A stretch of DNA of 5,689 nucleotides from the NCBI GenBank assembly GCA_026397695.1, contig JAPLUJ010000367.1, positions 1-5,689 on the forward strand, read 5' to 3'. A program made the translations under genes and the position numbers. The first letter of the stretch is position 1, and every line of letters starts with the position of its first letter. Positions 1 to 5,665 of this stretch are shown here, piece after piece. The notes beneath the pieces are model-generated. The model was not told the DNA's origin, ran no database searches, and worked only from the letters and a program-made list of their open reading frames with translations. This stretch comes from Verrucomicrobiota bacterium. Lineage in GTDB: Bacteria; Verrucomicrobiota; Verrucomicrobiia; Verrucomicrobiales; Akkermansiaceae.

Positions 1-111
1 GCCATGTTGTTTTTGCTCCTGCTCGCCGAAGGTCTCGTCTGGGCATGGAGCAAGGGCCTCCTGAACTGGCGCGGACCCGCCAAACCGATATTCAAGATAT
101 ATGGCGATTGA
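1..111 (+). CDS. nuoA: NADH-quinone oxidoreductase subunit A, C-terminal end (partial)
   Basis: The first 36 codons in frame 1 end in TGA at 109-111, and the 5' part lies outside the window. The translation begins with a strongly hydrophobic stretch (MLFLLLLAEGLVWAW). A basic/aromatic tail follows, with SKGLLNW and then PIFKIYGD. This is the usual ending of NuoA: the third membrane helix, then a K-G-x-L-x-W motif just before the C-terminus. NuoA is a small three-helix membrane subunit at the junction of the peripheral arm and membrane arm of complex I, near the quinone channel. An ATG (101-103) overlaps the stop region in the way nuoB normally overlaps nuoA, but the real nuoB starts 1.26 kb further on. 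The same 3' end recurs in decayed form before nuoB. Identification rests on the visible tail and the nuo context. Confidence 0.85.
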   Translation, partial: AMLFLLLLAEGLVWAWSKGLLNWRGPAKPIFKIYGD

Positions 112-232
112 TTCCCAACTGGCCGAGCTTCCAGAATGGGTGACATTCCTTGCTCCGTCAATCCGCCCTCACCATACTCAGTTCAACATTCAAAGCCACG
201 AGCAACGTCGTGCGGCGCAGCGACGTCGTTGA
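101..232 (+). pseudogene. Possible leftover nuoB start (43-codon reading frame)
   Basis: An ATG at 101-103 overlaps the nuoA stop and opens a 43-codon frame ending in TGA at 230-232. Its first residues, MAIDSQLAEL, resemble the true NuoB start, [11 protein letters not shown]. The DNA around it (66-113) matches 1332-1379 at 40 of 48 bases. After about 15 codons the resemblance fades; the later sequence is rich in Arg, His and Gln and has no NuoB features such as the CC motif. The simplest reading is the first bases of a nuoB copy left when the nuoA-nuoB junction was duplicated, running on into unrelated DNA. It could be translated by coupling to nuoA, but nothing suggests a functional peptide. 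Confidence 0.35.
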
Positions 233-293
233 GCTTCCACTGATGGTCGGGGTTGATGTTGTGAGGTTGATGCCGGTCGGCAGAGACGCCTTG
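112..293. other. Spacer between nuoA and vapC, no convincing gene
   Basis: This stretch lies between the nuoA stop and the vapC stop, so nuoA and vapC converge here. I see no strong hairpin followed by a T-run on either strand. A short palindrome at 272-283 (TGCCGGTCGGCA) has too tight a loop for a normal terminator. The nonamer GAGCTTCCA occurs twice, at 125-133 and 231-239, possibly by chance. Open frames on both strands look like chance frames, apart from the possible nuoB start listed separately. Confidence 0.5.
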
Positions 294-689
294 TTAGCTC
301 TTTCTTGCGGGATGCGGCACGGGCACGTAGGTGACGCCCGGCAAACCTTCGAGGTTTGCATCTTGAGTCAACAGTCTCGCCGACGTCTCAAGAGCGGTTG
401 CATAAATGATTCCGTCCGCAAGCGACAGGCGATGTCGATGGCTCACTTCAGCCGCAACCACTGCAAGCCGCTCATCAAGAGGGATGATCTTGCCCTGCCT
501 CATCAGCGTGGCGACGGTGAGAGCGTCGGTCTGGCTCGATTCTCGGAGGACCCAGCGATAGACCTCAGTGATCGAAATTGCGGGCACGACGAGATCCGCG
601 GCATTCGCGATCGCCTTCTCGAACCGGTCAGCATTCGAGCCTCCAACGAAGAACTCAATCCATCCAGAAGAATCCACTACGGTAGGCAT
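294..689 (-). CDS. vapC: VapC-type PIN-domain ribonuclease toxin
   Basis: This 131-residue protein has the size and acidic residue pattern of VapC toxins. VapC proteins are Mg2+-dependent PIN-domain endoribonucleases that typically cut tRNA or rRNA when freed from their antitoxin. The N-terminus reads VVDSSGWIEFF with Asp6. Glu42 lies in SITEVYRW, Asp92 in SLADGIIYA, and Asp110 in LLTQDANLEG. Together these supply the four acidic positions expected of an intact PIN active site, so the toxin looks catalytically competent. The start ATG (687-689) lies inside the 3' end of vapB, giving a 13-base overlap, and a purine-rich GAGGGAA precedes it. The antitoxin-first, overlapping order is standard for vapBC. 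The gene runs opposite to the nuo operon. The cellular RNA target cannot be read from the sequence. Confidence 0.92.
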   Translation of the reverse strand: MPTVVDSSGWIEFFVGGSNADRFEKAIANAADLVVPAISITEVYRWVLRESSQTDALTVATLMRQGKIIPLDERLAVVAAEVSHRHRLSLADGIIYATALETSARLLTQDANLEGLPGVTYVPVPHPARKS

Positions 690-889
690 CGGTCGTTCCC
701 TCGTTGGAATGTATTCTTACGTCCCTTCAGAAAACCTTTGAGGGATCTTGCCGAGCGGACGGGCATTAGTTCGATCCGGCCCTCAAGCTGGATTACCTCA
801 ACTTTGTCGCCTGGTGTCATGACAAGCCTCTCTCGCACAGCCTTTGGGATGACAATCTGATATTTAGGTGAAACGGTTACAGTGGCCAT
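677..889 (-). CDS. vapB: VapB-type antitoxin, AbrB/SpoVT swapped-hairpin family
   Basis: This 70-residue protein has the AbrB/MazE-like DNA-binding fold. Residues about 3-45 contain the characteristic VSPKYQIVIPKAVRERL followed by the G-D-K-V-E-V turn and an IELMPV strand. The remaining tail (about 46-70, SLKGFLKG and basic residues) is where antitoxins of this family wrap around their PIN toxin. In family members the N-terminal dimer binds the operon's own promoter, and the VapBC complex strengthens repression. The ATG at 887-889 was chosen because it gives the complete hairpin from its first strand; GGTGG about ten bases upstream is a weak ribosome site. The stop overlaps vapC. A palindrome lies directly upstream of the start. 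The last residues (GNDRCLP) are encoded in the overlap with vapC. Confidence 0.92.
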   Translation of the reverse strand: MATVTVSPKYQIVIPKAVRERLVMTPGDKVEVIQLEGRIELMPVRSARSLKGFLKGRKNTFQRGNDRCLP

Positions 890-930
890 ATCGATGCAAC
901 CACCGTTGCACGGAATCTGGATCGATGCAA
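890..930 (-). promoter_or_regulatory. Candidate vapBC operator
   Basis: Directly upstream of vapB there is a perfect inverted repeat, TGCAAC-CACC-GTTGCA (895-910). There is also a direct repeat ATCGATGCAA at 890-899 and 921-930, its two copies 31 bases apart, about three helical turns. AbrB-type antitoxins bind such inverted repeats over their own promoters, so this is the natural place for autoregulation. I could not assign -35 and -10 boxes with confidence. The role is inferred from position and symmetry. Confidence 0.5.
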
Positions 931-1050
931 GAAAAAAACTTCGACGGGGAATTCTTCGACTTTCTTCACCGACAATCCGTTAACGGCCGGGATGAATGCG
1001 GTGGGCAGGATTCCCGCGCTCCGTGACGGCGACGCCACTCTTCTTCCGGT
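931..1050. other. Gene-free stretch upstream of vapB
   Basis: No credible gene lies between the candidate operator and the heptamer array. A run of seven A residues (932-938) is followed by CTTCGAC twice (939-945 and 954-960). An imperfect palindrome lies at 1023-1038. Read on the - strand, part of it gives a short open stretch (AGILPTAFIPAVNG) that looks like non-functional translation of spacer DNA. Any vapBC promoter elements not inside the operator should lie at its left edge. Confidence 0.45.
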
Positions 1051-1141
1051 CTGGACTCTGGACACTGATCTCTGATCTCTGATCTCTGGACTCTGGACTC
1101 TGGACTCTGGACTCTGGACTCTGGACTCTGGTCTCTGGCGT
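1051..1141. repeat. Heptamer tandem repeat, 13 units
   Basis: Thirteen consecutive 7-base units run without loss of register. They are CTGGACT, CTGGACA, three CTGATCT, six CTGGACT, CTGGTCT and CTGGCGT. The identical central units and variant edge units suggest growth by slippage or unequal crossing-over. The array ends where recognisable nuoA pseudogene sequence may begin. It is not inside a convincing gene; in the - strand it produces only a repetitive pseudo-peptide. Copy number could vary between strains. Confidence 0.95.
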
Positions 1142-1170
1142 CTTATCCTCACACCAGTGATCGTTTGGCG

Positions 1171-1377
1171 AGTTCGAGGTATTTTTTTGCTTTTGCGCAT
1201 TGAACCCATCTTTCTGCTTCCGTTTGGCGCGGGATTTCTCAAGGATTCGCCCGGAGGGGTTCTGGACATCATGCGCTGCCGGTTCCTGCCAGGGGGAAAA
1301 TCATCCTCAGGCTGGAGCAGGGCGGACCAAGCTGGCGAATCCCTGCCAAACCGAAATTCAAGATTTATGGGGATTGA
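1171..1377 (+). pseudogene. Decayed 3' part of a second nuoA
   Basis: Three frame segments together read like the C-terminal two thirds of NuoA. In frame 1, RYFFAFA (1177-1197) resembles the start of membrane helix 2. In frame 2, [19 protein letters not shown] (from about 1190) matches the family pattern FDxExxFLxPWAxxF. It is followed, at the expected distance, by GGVLDIM in place of G-hydrophobic-hydrophobic-E-M. In frame 1 again, [15 protein letters not shown] ends in TGA at 1375-1377 and mirrors the intact nuoA tail. The frame 2 to 1 change is explained by one missing base (TGGAGCAGGG against TGGAGCAAGGG in nuoA at 44-54). The conserved Asp of FDxE is replaced by Arg. The 5' part is missing or unrecognisable. 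The stop still overlaps the nuoB start, as an original nuoA stop would. Confidence 0.72.
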
Positions 1378-2005
1378 TTTCAACCTTGTTGCGGACCTGA
1401 AGTCCCATGGCGTGCATGTCACGTCGTTCGAGAGCCTTGTCAATTGGGGCCGTGCGAGTTCGTTGTGGCCGCTACAGTTCGGTCTTGCCTGTTGCGCGAT
1501 TGAGATGATTGCCGCCACCATGGCCCGCTACGACATGGCGCGCTTCGGTGCCGAGGTGTTCCGGCCGTCGCCGCGGCAGGCGGACCTGATGATCGTGGCC
1601 GGCACGGTGACCAAGAAGATGGCCCCGCAGGTGGTGCGCCTTTACAACCAGATGGCCGAGCCGAAATACGTAATCGCCATGGGTGCCTGCGCGATCTCCG
1701 GCGGTCCCTTCAAGGATGGTTACAACGTGCTCAAGGGAATCGACCGTTTCATTCCGGTGGATGTGGTGATACCAGGCTGCCCGCCGCGTCCCGAGGCGTT
1801 GTTGGATGGCCTGCTGACATTGCGGGCCATAATCGCCCGGGAAAAACTGTTAGGGAAACACCGCGCCCGCCACGCCGATCCTAACGGGACGGCGGCGTTT
1901 CCGGTGCCGGAATTCGGCGCGCACGACCTCGAACCCACCGCCAACCGCGAAATCTGGAACCCGCCCGCCATCGTCCGCGAATCAGAAGGAGGAACGCAAG
2001 CATGA
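1367..2005 (+). CDS. nuoB: NADH-quinone oxidoreductase subunit B
   Basis: This 212-residue subunit of the connecting module carries Fe-S cluster N2, the last electron carrier before quinone. All four ligands are visible: the tandem Cys42-Cys43 in GLACCAIEM, Cys108 in MGACAISGG, and Cys138 in IPGCPPRPE. The start at 1367 gives MGIDFN and a normal N-terminus leading into [13 protein letters not shown]. The frame is open further upstream to 1157, but that extension is pseudogene sequence and is rejected. No clear Shine-Dalgarno precedes the ATG. The start overlaps the stop of the nuoA relic, so the original coupling partner is gone. The C-terminal segment after about residue 165 is polar and variable. 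The stop overlaps nuoC by ATGA, and AAGGAGG (1986-1992) inside the gene serves nuoC. Confidence 0.97.
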   Translation: MGIDFNLVADLKSHGVHVTSFESLVNWGRASSLWPLQFGLACCAIEMIAATMARYDMARFGAEVFRPSPRQADLMIVAGTVTKKMAPQVVRLYNQMAEPKYVIAMGACAISGGPFKDGYNVLKGIDRFIPVDVVIPGCPPRPEALLDGLLTLRAIIAREKLLGKHRARHADPNGTAAFPVPEFGAHDLEPTANREIWNPPAIVRESEGGTQA

Positions 2006-2607
2006 GCGTGGCAACTGTAACCCTCCATGAACGTTTGCGTGCGGCGCTGCCCAACGCCGGAATCTCCCTGCGCACCAACCCCGGCCCGTCCGGCCAACAT
2101 TCGCTGCTCGTGGATGCCGCGGATCTCCCCGACGTCTGCCGATTCCTGCGCGACACGCCGGATCTAACATTTGATTTCCTGTCCAACGTCAGCGGCGTGG
2201 ATTGGCCGGATCCCGCCAAGGCCGATGCCGTGGCCGCACCCGCCGCAGGGGAGGGGAGTGCGCCGCCCACCGGTGGCTTCCTCGAGGTGATCTATCACCT
2301 CTATTCGACCCGCCGCCGGATCGGACCGCTGGTGCTGCGCGCCCGCACCATTGACCGCGCGACCCGCGTGCAAATCCCCTCGGTGGTTGCCGTGTTCCGC
2401 AGCGCCGAGTTCCAGGAACGCGAAATCTTCGATCTCTATGGCGTCGAGTTCACCGGCCATCCCGACCTGCGCCGCATCCTGATGTGGGACGAGTTCGTGG
2501 ATCATCCGATGCGCAAGGATTACGTTGCGCCGGATGACTACGAATACGAGCCCACACCGCACGCTGCGGTCCTGGAAAAAGCCCAACGGCACTACGTCCA
2601 ACCATGA
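2002..2607 (+). CDS. nuoC: NADH-quinone oxidoreductase subunit C
   Basis: This 201-residue peripheral-arm subunit packs against NuoD and helps shape the Q module; it binds no cofactor. The family signature is complete: [12 protein letters not shown] (139-150), then GHPDLRRIL and HPMRKDY (to about residue 174). An N-terminal alpha/beta region of about 65 residues precedes it. Between residues about 71 and 92 lies a low-complexity Ala/Pro/Gly segment that looks like a loop insertion between two conserved strands. The C-terminus is short and is not fused to NuoD, unlike the NuoCD fusion of E. coli. The start is supported by a strong AAGGAGG nine bases upstream and by the ATGA overlap with nuoB. 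The stop overlaps the nuoD start in the same way. Confidence 0.96.
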   Translation: MSVATVTLHERLRAALPNAGISLRTNPGPSGQHSLLVDAADLPDVCRFLRDTPDLTFDFLSNVSGVDWPDPAKADAVAAPAAGEGSAPPTGGFLEVIYHLYSTRRRIGPLVLRARTIDRATRVQIPSVVAVFRSAEFQEREIFDLYGVEFTGHPDLRRILMWDEFVDHPMRKDYVAPDDYEYEPTPHAAVLEKAQRHYVQP

Positions 2608-3731
2608 TTTCCGATCCGGCAACATCCCTAACATCCGCAGTCCTCGCACCCGGCGCGGACGATGACCAGTTGCTGCATGTTTCGTTAGGGCCGCAGCACC
2701 CGTCCACCCACGGCGTGTTCCGCATGAATGTGGTCCTTGACGGCGAAACCGTGGTGCGCCTCAAGCCGGTGTTCGGCTATCTCCACCGCAACCACGAGAA
2801 AATCGCCGAGGGCACGTCCTATCTGGCATCAATGCCCTACACCGACCGCCTCGATTACATCTGCCCGCTGTCCAACAACTGGGCCTACGCCCAGGCCGTG
2901 GAAAAACTCGCGGGCATCGAGGTGCCGGAACGCGCCGAATTCATCCGCGTGATCCTCGGCGAACTCACCCGCCTCATCAACCATAGCGCCTTCGCCGGAT
3001 TCATCCTCGGTGACATGGGCGCGTGGGGGTCCGCCCTGATGTATGCCTTCCGCGAACGGGAAAAAATCCTCGACATCTTCGAAGAACTCACCGGCGCGCG
3101 CATGATGGCCAATTTCATGCGCTTCGGCGGCTGCCGCAACGACCTGCCAGAAGGCTGGTCCGCCAAAGTCAGCAGGCTGGTCGATGACTACGGCCCGTTC
3201 CTCGATGAAATGGAGAAATTCCTCGTCGGCAACGAGATTCTGTTATCCCGCACCCTGAACGTCGGCTCGCTGCCCAGGGAAGTGCTCATCAACGGCGGCA
3301 TCACCGGCCCGATGCTGCGTGCAGCGGGGGTGCCGTATGACATCCGCAAGGTGGACCCCTATGGCATCTATGAACGCTTCGATTTCCGCATTCCGTTAGG
3401 TGCCACGGGCGATTGTTATGACCGCATCATGATCCGCTTTCTGGAAATGCGCGAGTCGTTGAAAATCCTGCGCCAGGCGCTTGACCACCTGCCGGATGGA
3501 CCGATCATCCATCCCAAGGCGAAGATCCGCAACTTCATCGAGGGCCCCAAAGGCGAACTCGGTTTCCATTTGATCAGCGACGGCACCACCCGTCCCTACC
3601 GCTACCGGATCCGCCCGCCGAGTTTCATTAATCTAACACTCATTGAAGACATGTGTCTCGGCCTCGATCTCGCGGACGTGGTCATCATCCTTGGCAGCAT
3701 CGACATCGTGCTAGGGGAGGTGGACCGATGA
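2604..3731 (+). CDS. nuoD: NADH-quinone oxidoreductase subunit D
   Basis: This 375-residue subunit is related to the large subunit of NiFe hydrogenases and forms much of the quinone pocket together with NuoB. Visible landmarks are [11 protein letters not shown] (28-38), [12 protein letters not shown] (59-70), YTDRLDY (79-85), and the C-terminal [13 protein letters not shown] typical of the family. His36 and Tyr85 stand 49 residues apart, matching the quinone-contacting His38/Tyr87 pair known from Thermus Nqo4. The motif usually written LHRGxEK has Asn in the Gly position. The protein is slightly shorter than the common length of about 400. Translation probably depends on coupling to nuoC through the ATGA overlap, since no Shine-Dalgarno is seen. 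The stop overlaps nuoI; nuoE, nuoF and nuoG do not follow. Confidence 0.97.
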   Translation: MISDPATSLTSAVLAPGADDDQLLHVSLGPQHPSTHGVFRMNVVLDGETVVRLKPVFGYLHRNHEKIAEGTSYLASMPYTDRLDYICPLSNNWAYAQAVEKLAGIEVPERAEFIRVILGELTRLINHSAFAGFILGDMGAWGSALMYAFREREKILDIFEELTGARMMANFMRFGGCRNDLPEGWSAKVSRLVDDYGPFLDEMEKFLVGNEILLSRTLNVGSLPREVLINGGITGPMLRAAGVPYDIRKVDPYGIYERFDFRIPLGATGDCYDRIMIRFLEMRESLKILRQALDHLPDGPIIHPKAKIRNFIEGPKGELGFHLISDGTTRPYRYRIRPPSFINLTLIEDMCLGLDLADVVIILGSIDIVLGEVDR

Positions 3732-4387
3732 ATACGCAATCATCCTCCACCACCAAGCCTCCCCCGCCACCTGCCAAGTGGTCCGTGCCGGGTATAGGGT
3801 TGCTCAAGGGCATGGTCGTGACGGCCAAGAACATGATCCAAAGCTATTACCGCAAGGAGCGCATGACCACCGTGCAGTATCCCGAGGAACGCGTCCCGAT
3901 CAGCCCGAATTTCCGCAATTTCCCGTTTCTTTGTTATGATGGTGAGGATCCCAAGGCAGGCTTGCGCTGCACCGCTTGCACGATCTGCGAGACGGAATGC
4001 CCGCCGCAGTGCATCTATATCGTGATCGAGCGCGATGAGAACGGCAAATCACTCAAGCGTCCCAAGGTGTTTGATATCGATGTCTCGGTTTGCATGAACT
4101 GCGGCATTTGCGCGGAGGTTTGTCCGTTCGATTCGATCTACATGGACGGTGAGTATGAATTGAGCACACAGGATCGCTTCAATGGACTCTTGTTCCATCT
4201 TGACCGCCTGTCGAAACCTGCGGACTATCACCTGAAACTCCGTCCCGTGGAGGCCGGCGAGGTTGCCGTCCGGCGCAAGGCGGAGGTGGACAAGAAGCGT
4301 GCCGTCCAAGCCGCCAAGGAAGCCAAGGCGCAAACGGATAAGGATAAGGCAACACCAGAACCGATAACGAAAGGAGAGCCCGCATGA
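3728..4387 (+). CDS. nuoI: NADH-quinone oxidoreductase subunit I (8Fe-8S ferredoxin type)
   Basis: This 219-residue subunit holds clusters N6a and N6b, which pass electrons toward N2 in NuoB. The two ligand sets are intact: Cys81-x2-Cys84-x2-Cys87-x3-Cys91-Pro and Cys122-x2-Cys125-x2-Cys128-x3-Cys132-Pro. One extra cysteine, Cys95, lies in PPQCIYI. The N-terminus has a run of five prolines (11-15) before an amphipathic segment (about 22-42) of the kind that anchors NuoI to the membrane arm. The last 45 or so residues form a highly charged Lys/Ala/Glu tail beyond the usual fold. The ATG at 3728 was chosen over an upstream in-frame ATG at 3653 because it follows GGGGAGG (3714-3720) and overlaps the nuoD stop by ATGA. 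It directly follows nuoD and precedes nuoH, the reverse of the common H-I order. Confidence 0.96.
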   Translation: MNTQSSSTTKPPPPPAKWSVPGIGLLKGMVVTAKNMIQSYYRKERMTTVQYPEERVPISPNFRNFPFLCYDGEDPKAGLRCTACTICETECPPQCIYIVIERDENGKSLKRPKVFDIDVSVCMNCGICAEVCPFDSIYMDGEYELSTQDRFNGLLFHLDRLSKPADYHLKLRPVEAGEVAVRRKAEVDKKRAVQAAKEAKAQTDKDKATPEPITKGEPA

Positions 4388-5613
4388 GTTTGTTAGATAT
4401 GTCAAGCGGCGGCCCTTCGCTCTGGGTGCCCGAGTGGCTGCCCCGCCTGCCCCAGCGTCTGGTGGAAATGCTCTTGCAGTATTTCGGAGCGCCGGAATGG
4501 CTGGTGACGACCGCCGGCTGGATCACCGCCGCCGCCACCGTGGTCGGGGTGTTTCTCGGTGGCTTTGCGCTGCTTTCGTTGGTCGAACGCAAAACCCTGG
4601 CGCGCGTGCAAAACCGCCTCGGCCCGAACCGCGCGGGGTGGTTCGGTATCCTGCAACCAGTCGCGGACGGAATCAAGATGCTGACCAAGGAGGACATCGT
4701 GCCCGCCAAGGCCGAGCGGTTGTTGCATCTGGCGGCTCCCATCCTGATCGTGTTGCCGTCGATCCTCGCGCTGGGCGTGATTCCCTACGGCCGCGAGTGG
4801 GTGCCTGTCAGGCTGGAACTCGGGTTGTTGTTTTTCTTCGCGGTGGGCACCCTGACCGAGATGGCGGTGTTCATGGCCGGCTGGGCGAGCGGCTCGAAGT
4901 TTCCGATGTTGGGCGCGATGCGGGCGATCTCGCAGATGGTGAGTTATGAGTTGCCGCTGATCCTCTCGGCGCTGGGCGTGATCATGGTCACGGGCAGTTT
5001 GTCGTTGCCGGATATTGTAATCAAACAAGGCGGGTTCCATCTGGGATTCATTCCCGCATGGAATGTCTTCACGCCGTGGGGACTCTCCGCGACCCTCGTG
5101 TTTTTCATCGCCAGCATCGCCGAAGCCAACCGCTGCCCGTTCGATCTGCCGGAAGGCGAGTCGGAAATCGTCGCCGGCCACATGACGGAGTACTCGGGAT
5201 TCAAATACGCGTTGTTTTTCATGGGTGAATACCTCGGGCTGTTCGCCGTCTCCGGATTGTTCATCACGCTCTTCCTTGGCGGCTGGCAGGCCCCGCTGCC
5301 GGGACTCACAGGCATTCCAACGTGGCTCTGGTTCTTCGCCAAACTGGTGGCGGTTATTTTTTCCCACCTGTGGATCCGCGGTACTTTCCCGCGGGTTCGC
5401 ATTGACCAATTGATGCGCTTCGCCTGGCTGTGCCTGGTCCCGATGGCGCTGCTCACCATTCCCGCCGCGGGCATCTGGGTGCTCACCGGCGGCGGACTGA
5501 TAGGCTGGCTGGTCATCATTCCGCTGTTGCTCATTCCATGGGTTATCCTCACCACCGTTTTCAACCACCGCCTGGCACCGCAGACAAGGAATTATACTTT
5601 CGCGGATTCATAG
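4384..5613 (+). CDS. nuoH: NADH-quinone oxidoreductase subunit H
   Basis: This 409-residue polytopic membrane protein forms the membrane side of the quinone channel and the first part of the proton path. Both family signatures are present: GILQPVADGIKMLTKE (88-103) and PFDLPEGESEIVAG (252-265). ERKTLARVQNRLGPNR (68-83) and LWIRGTFPRVRIDQLMRF (329-346) are also strongly conserved. I count eight or nine hydrophobic spans, roughly 45-66, 115-135, 145-168, 186-204, 231-247, 275-300, 313-330, 345-368 and 371-393. It is longer than E. coli NuoH (325 residues), partly through an N-terminal extension of about 40 residues. The start overlaps the nuoI stop by ATGA and follows AAGGAGA (4371-4377). A 52-base gap separates it from the next gene, the first break after four consecutive overlaps. 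Confidence 0.97.
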   Translation: MSLLDMSSGGPSLWVPEWLPRLPQRLVEMLLQYFGAPEWLVTTAGWITAAATVVGVFLGGFALLSLVERKTLARVQNRLGPNRAGWFGILQPVADGIKMLTKEDIVPAKAERLLHLAAPILIVLPSILALGVIPYGREWVPVRLELGLLFFFAVGTLTEMAVFMAGWASGSKFPMLGAMRAISQMVSYELPLILSALGVIMVTGSLSLPDIVIKQGGFHLGFIPAWNVFTPWGLSATLVFFIASIAEANRCPFDLPEGESEIVAGHMTEYSGFKYALFFMGEYLGLFAVSGLFITLFLGGWQAPLPGLTGIPTWLWFFAKLVAVIFSHLWIRGTFPRVRIDQLMRFAWLCLVPMALLTIPAAGIWVLTGGGLIGWLVIIPLLLIPWVILTTVFNHRLAPQTRNYTFADS

Positions 5614-5648
5614 GACATGATGAAGACAAGGGACATAAGGGACCAATA
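5613..5648. repeat. Degenerate 9-base tandem repeat
   Basis: The spacer after nuoH reads as four consecutive 9-base units related to GGACATAAG: GGACATGAT, GAAGACAAG, GGACATAAG and GGACCAATA. The match is imperfect, and the first base belongs to the nuoH stop codon. It contains a ten-codon ATG frame (5617-5649) that I regard as chance. Confidence 0.5.
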
Positions 5649-5665
5649 GACTAACACACACCTCC

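Noticed and set aside
272..283. Terminator hairpin after vapC
   Set aside because: The palindrome TGCCGGTCGGCA has a loop of only two bases and no T-run follows on either strand.
150..860. 236-codon frame on the + strand
   Set aside because: It lies antisense to vapC and vapB, which have clear family motifs; its translation shows no recognisable domain.
1051..1141. CRISPR array
   Set aside because: The units are 7 bases long and contiguous, without spacers; no cas gene is present.
1157..1366. 70-codon N-terminal extension of NuoB
   Set aside because: NuoB proteins do not carry it, and the sequence reads as a frameshifted nuoA relic. MGIDFN at 1367 gives a standard start.
43..1385. Insertion sequence or integrative element with att sites
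   Set aside because: The flanking repeats are imperfect and derive from nuoA/nuoB coding sequence; no transposase, integrase or terminal inverted repeat was found inside.
877..1521. 214-codon frame on the - strand
   Set aside because: It runs antisense to the start of nuoB and through the heptamer array, giving a repetitive pseudo-peptide (SPESRVQ units); no domain is visible.
3653..3727. Upstream in-frame ATG start for nuoI
   Set aside because: It would overlap nuoD by 79 bases; the ATG at 3728 has a strong GGGGAGG and the ATGA overlap seen at the other junctions.
4402..5568. 388-codon frame on the - strand
   Set aside because: It is the antisense shadow of nuoH, and its composition (Arg, Gln, His, Glu rich) is typical of a reversed membrane-protein gene.
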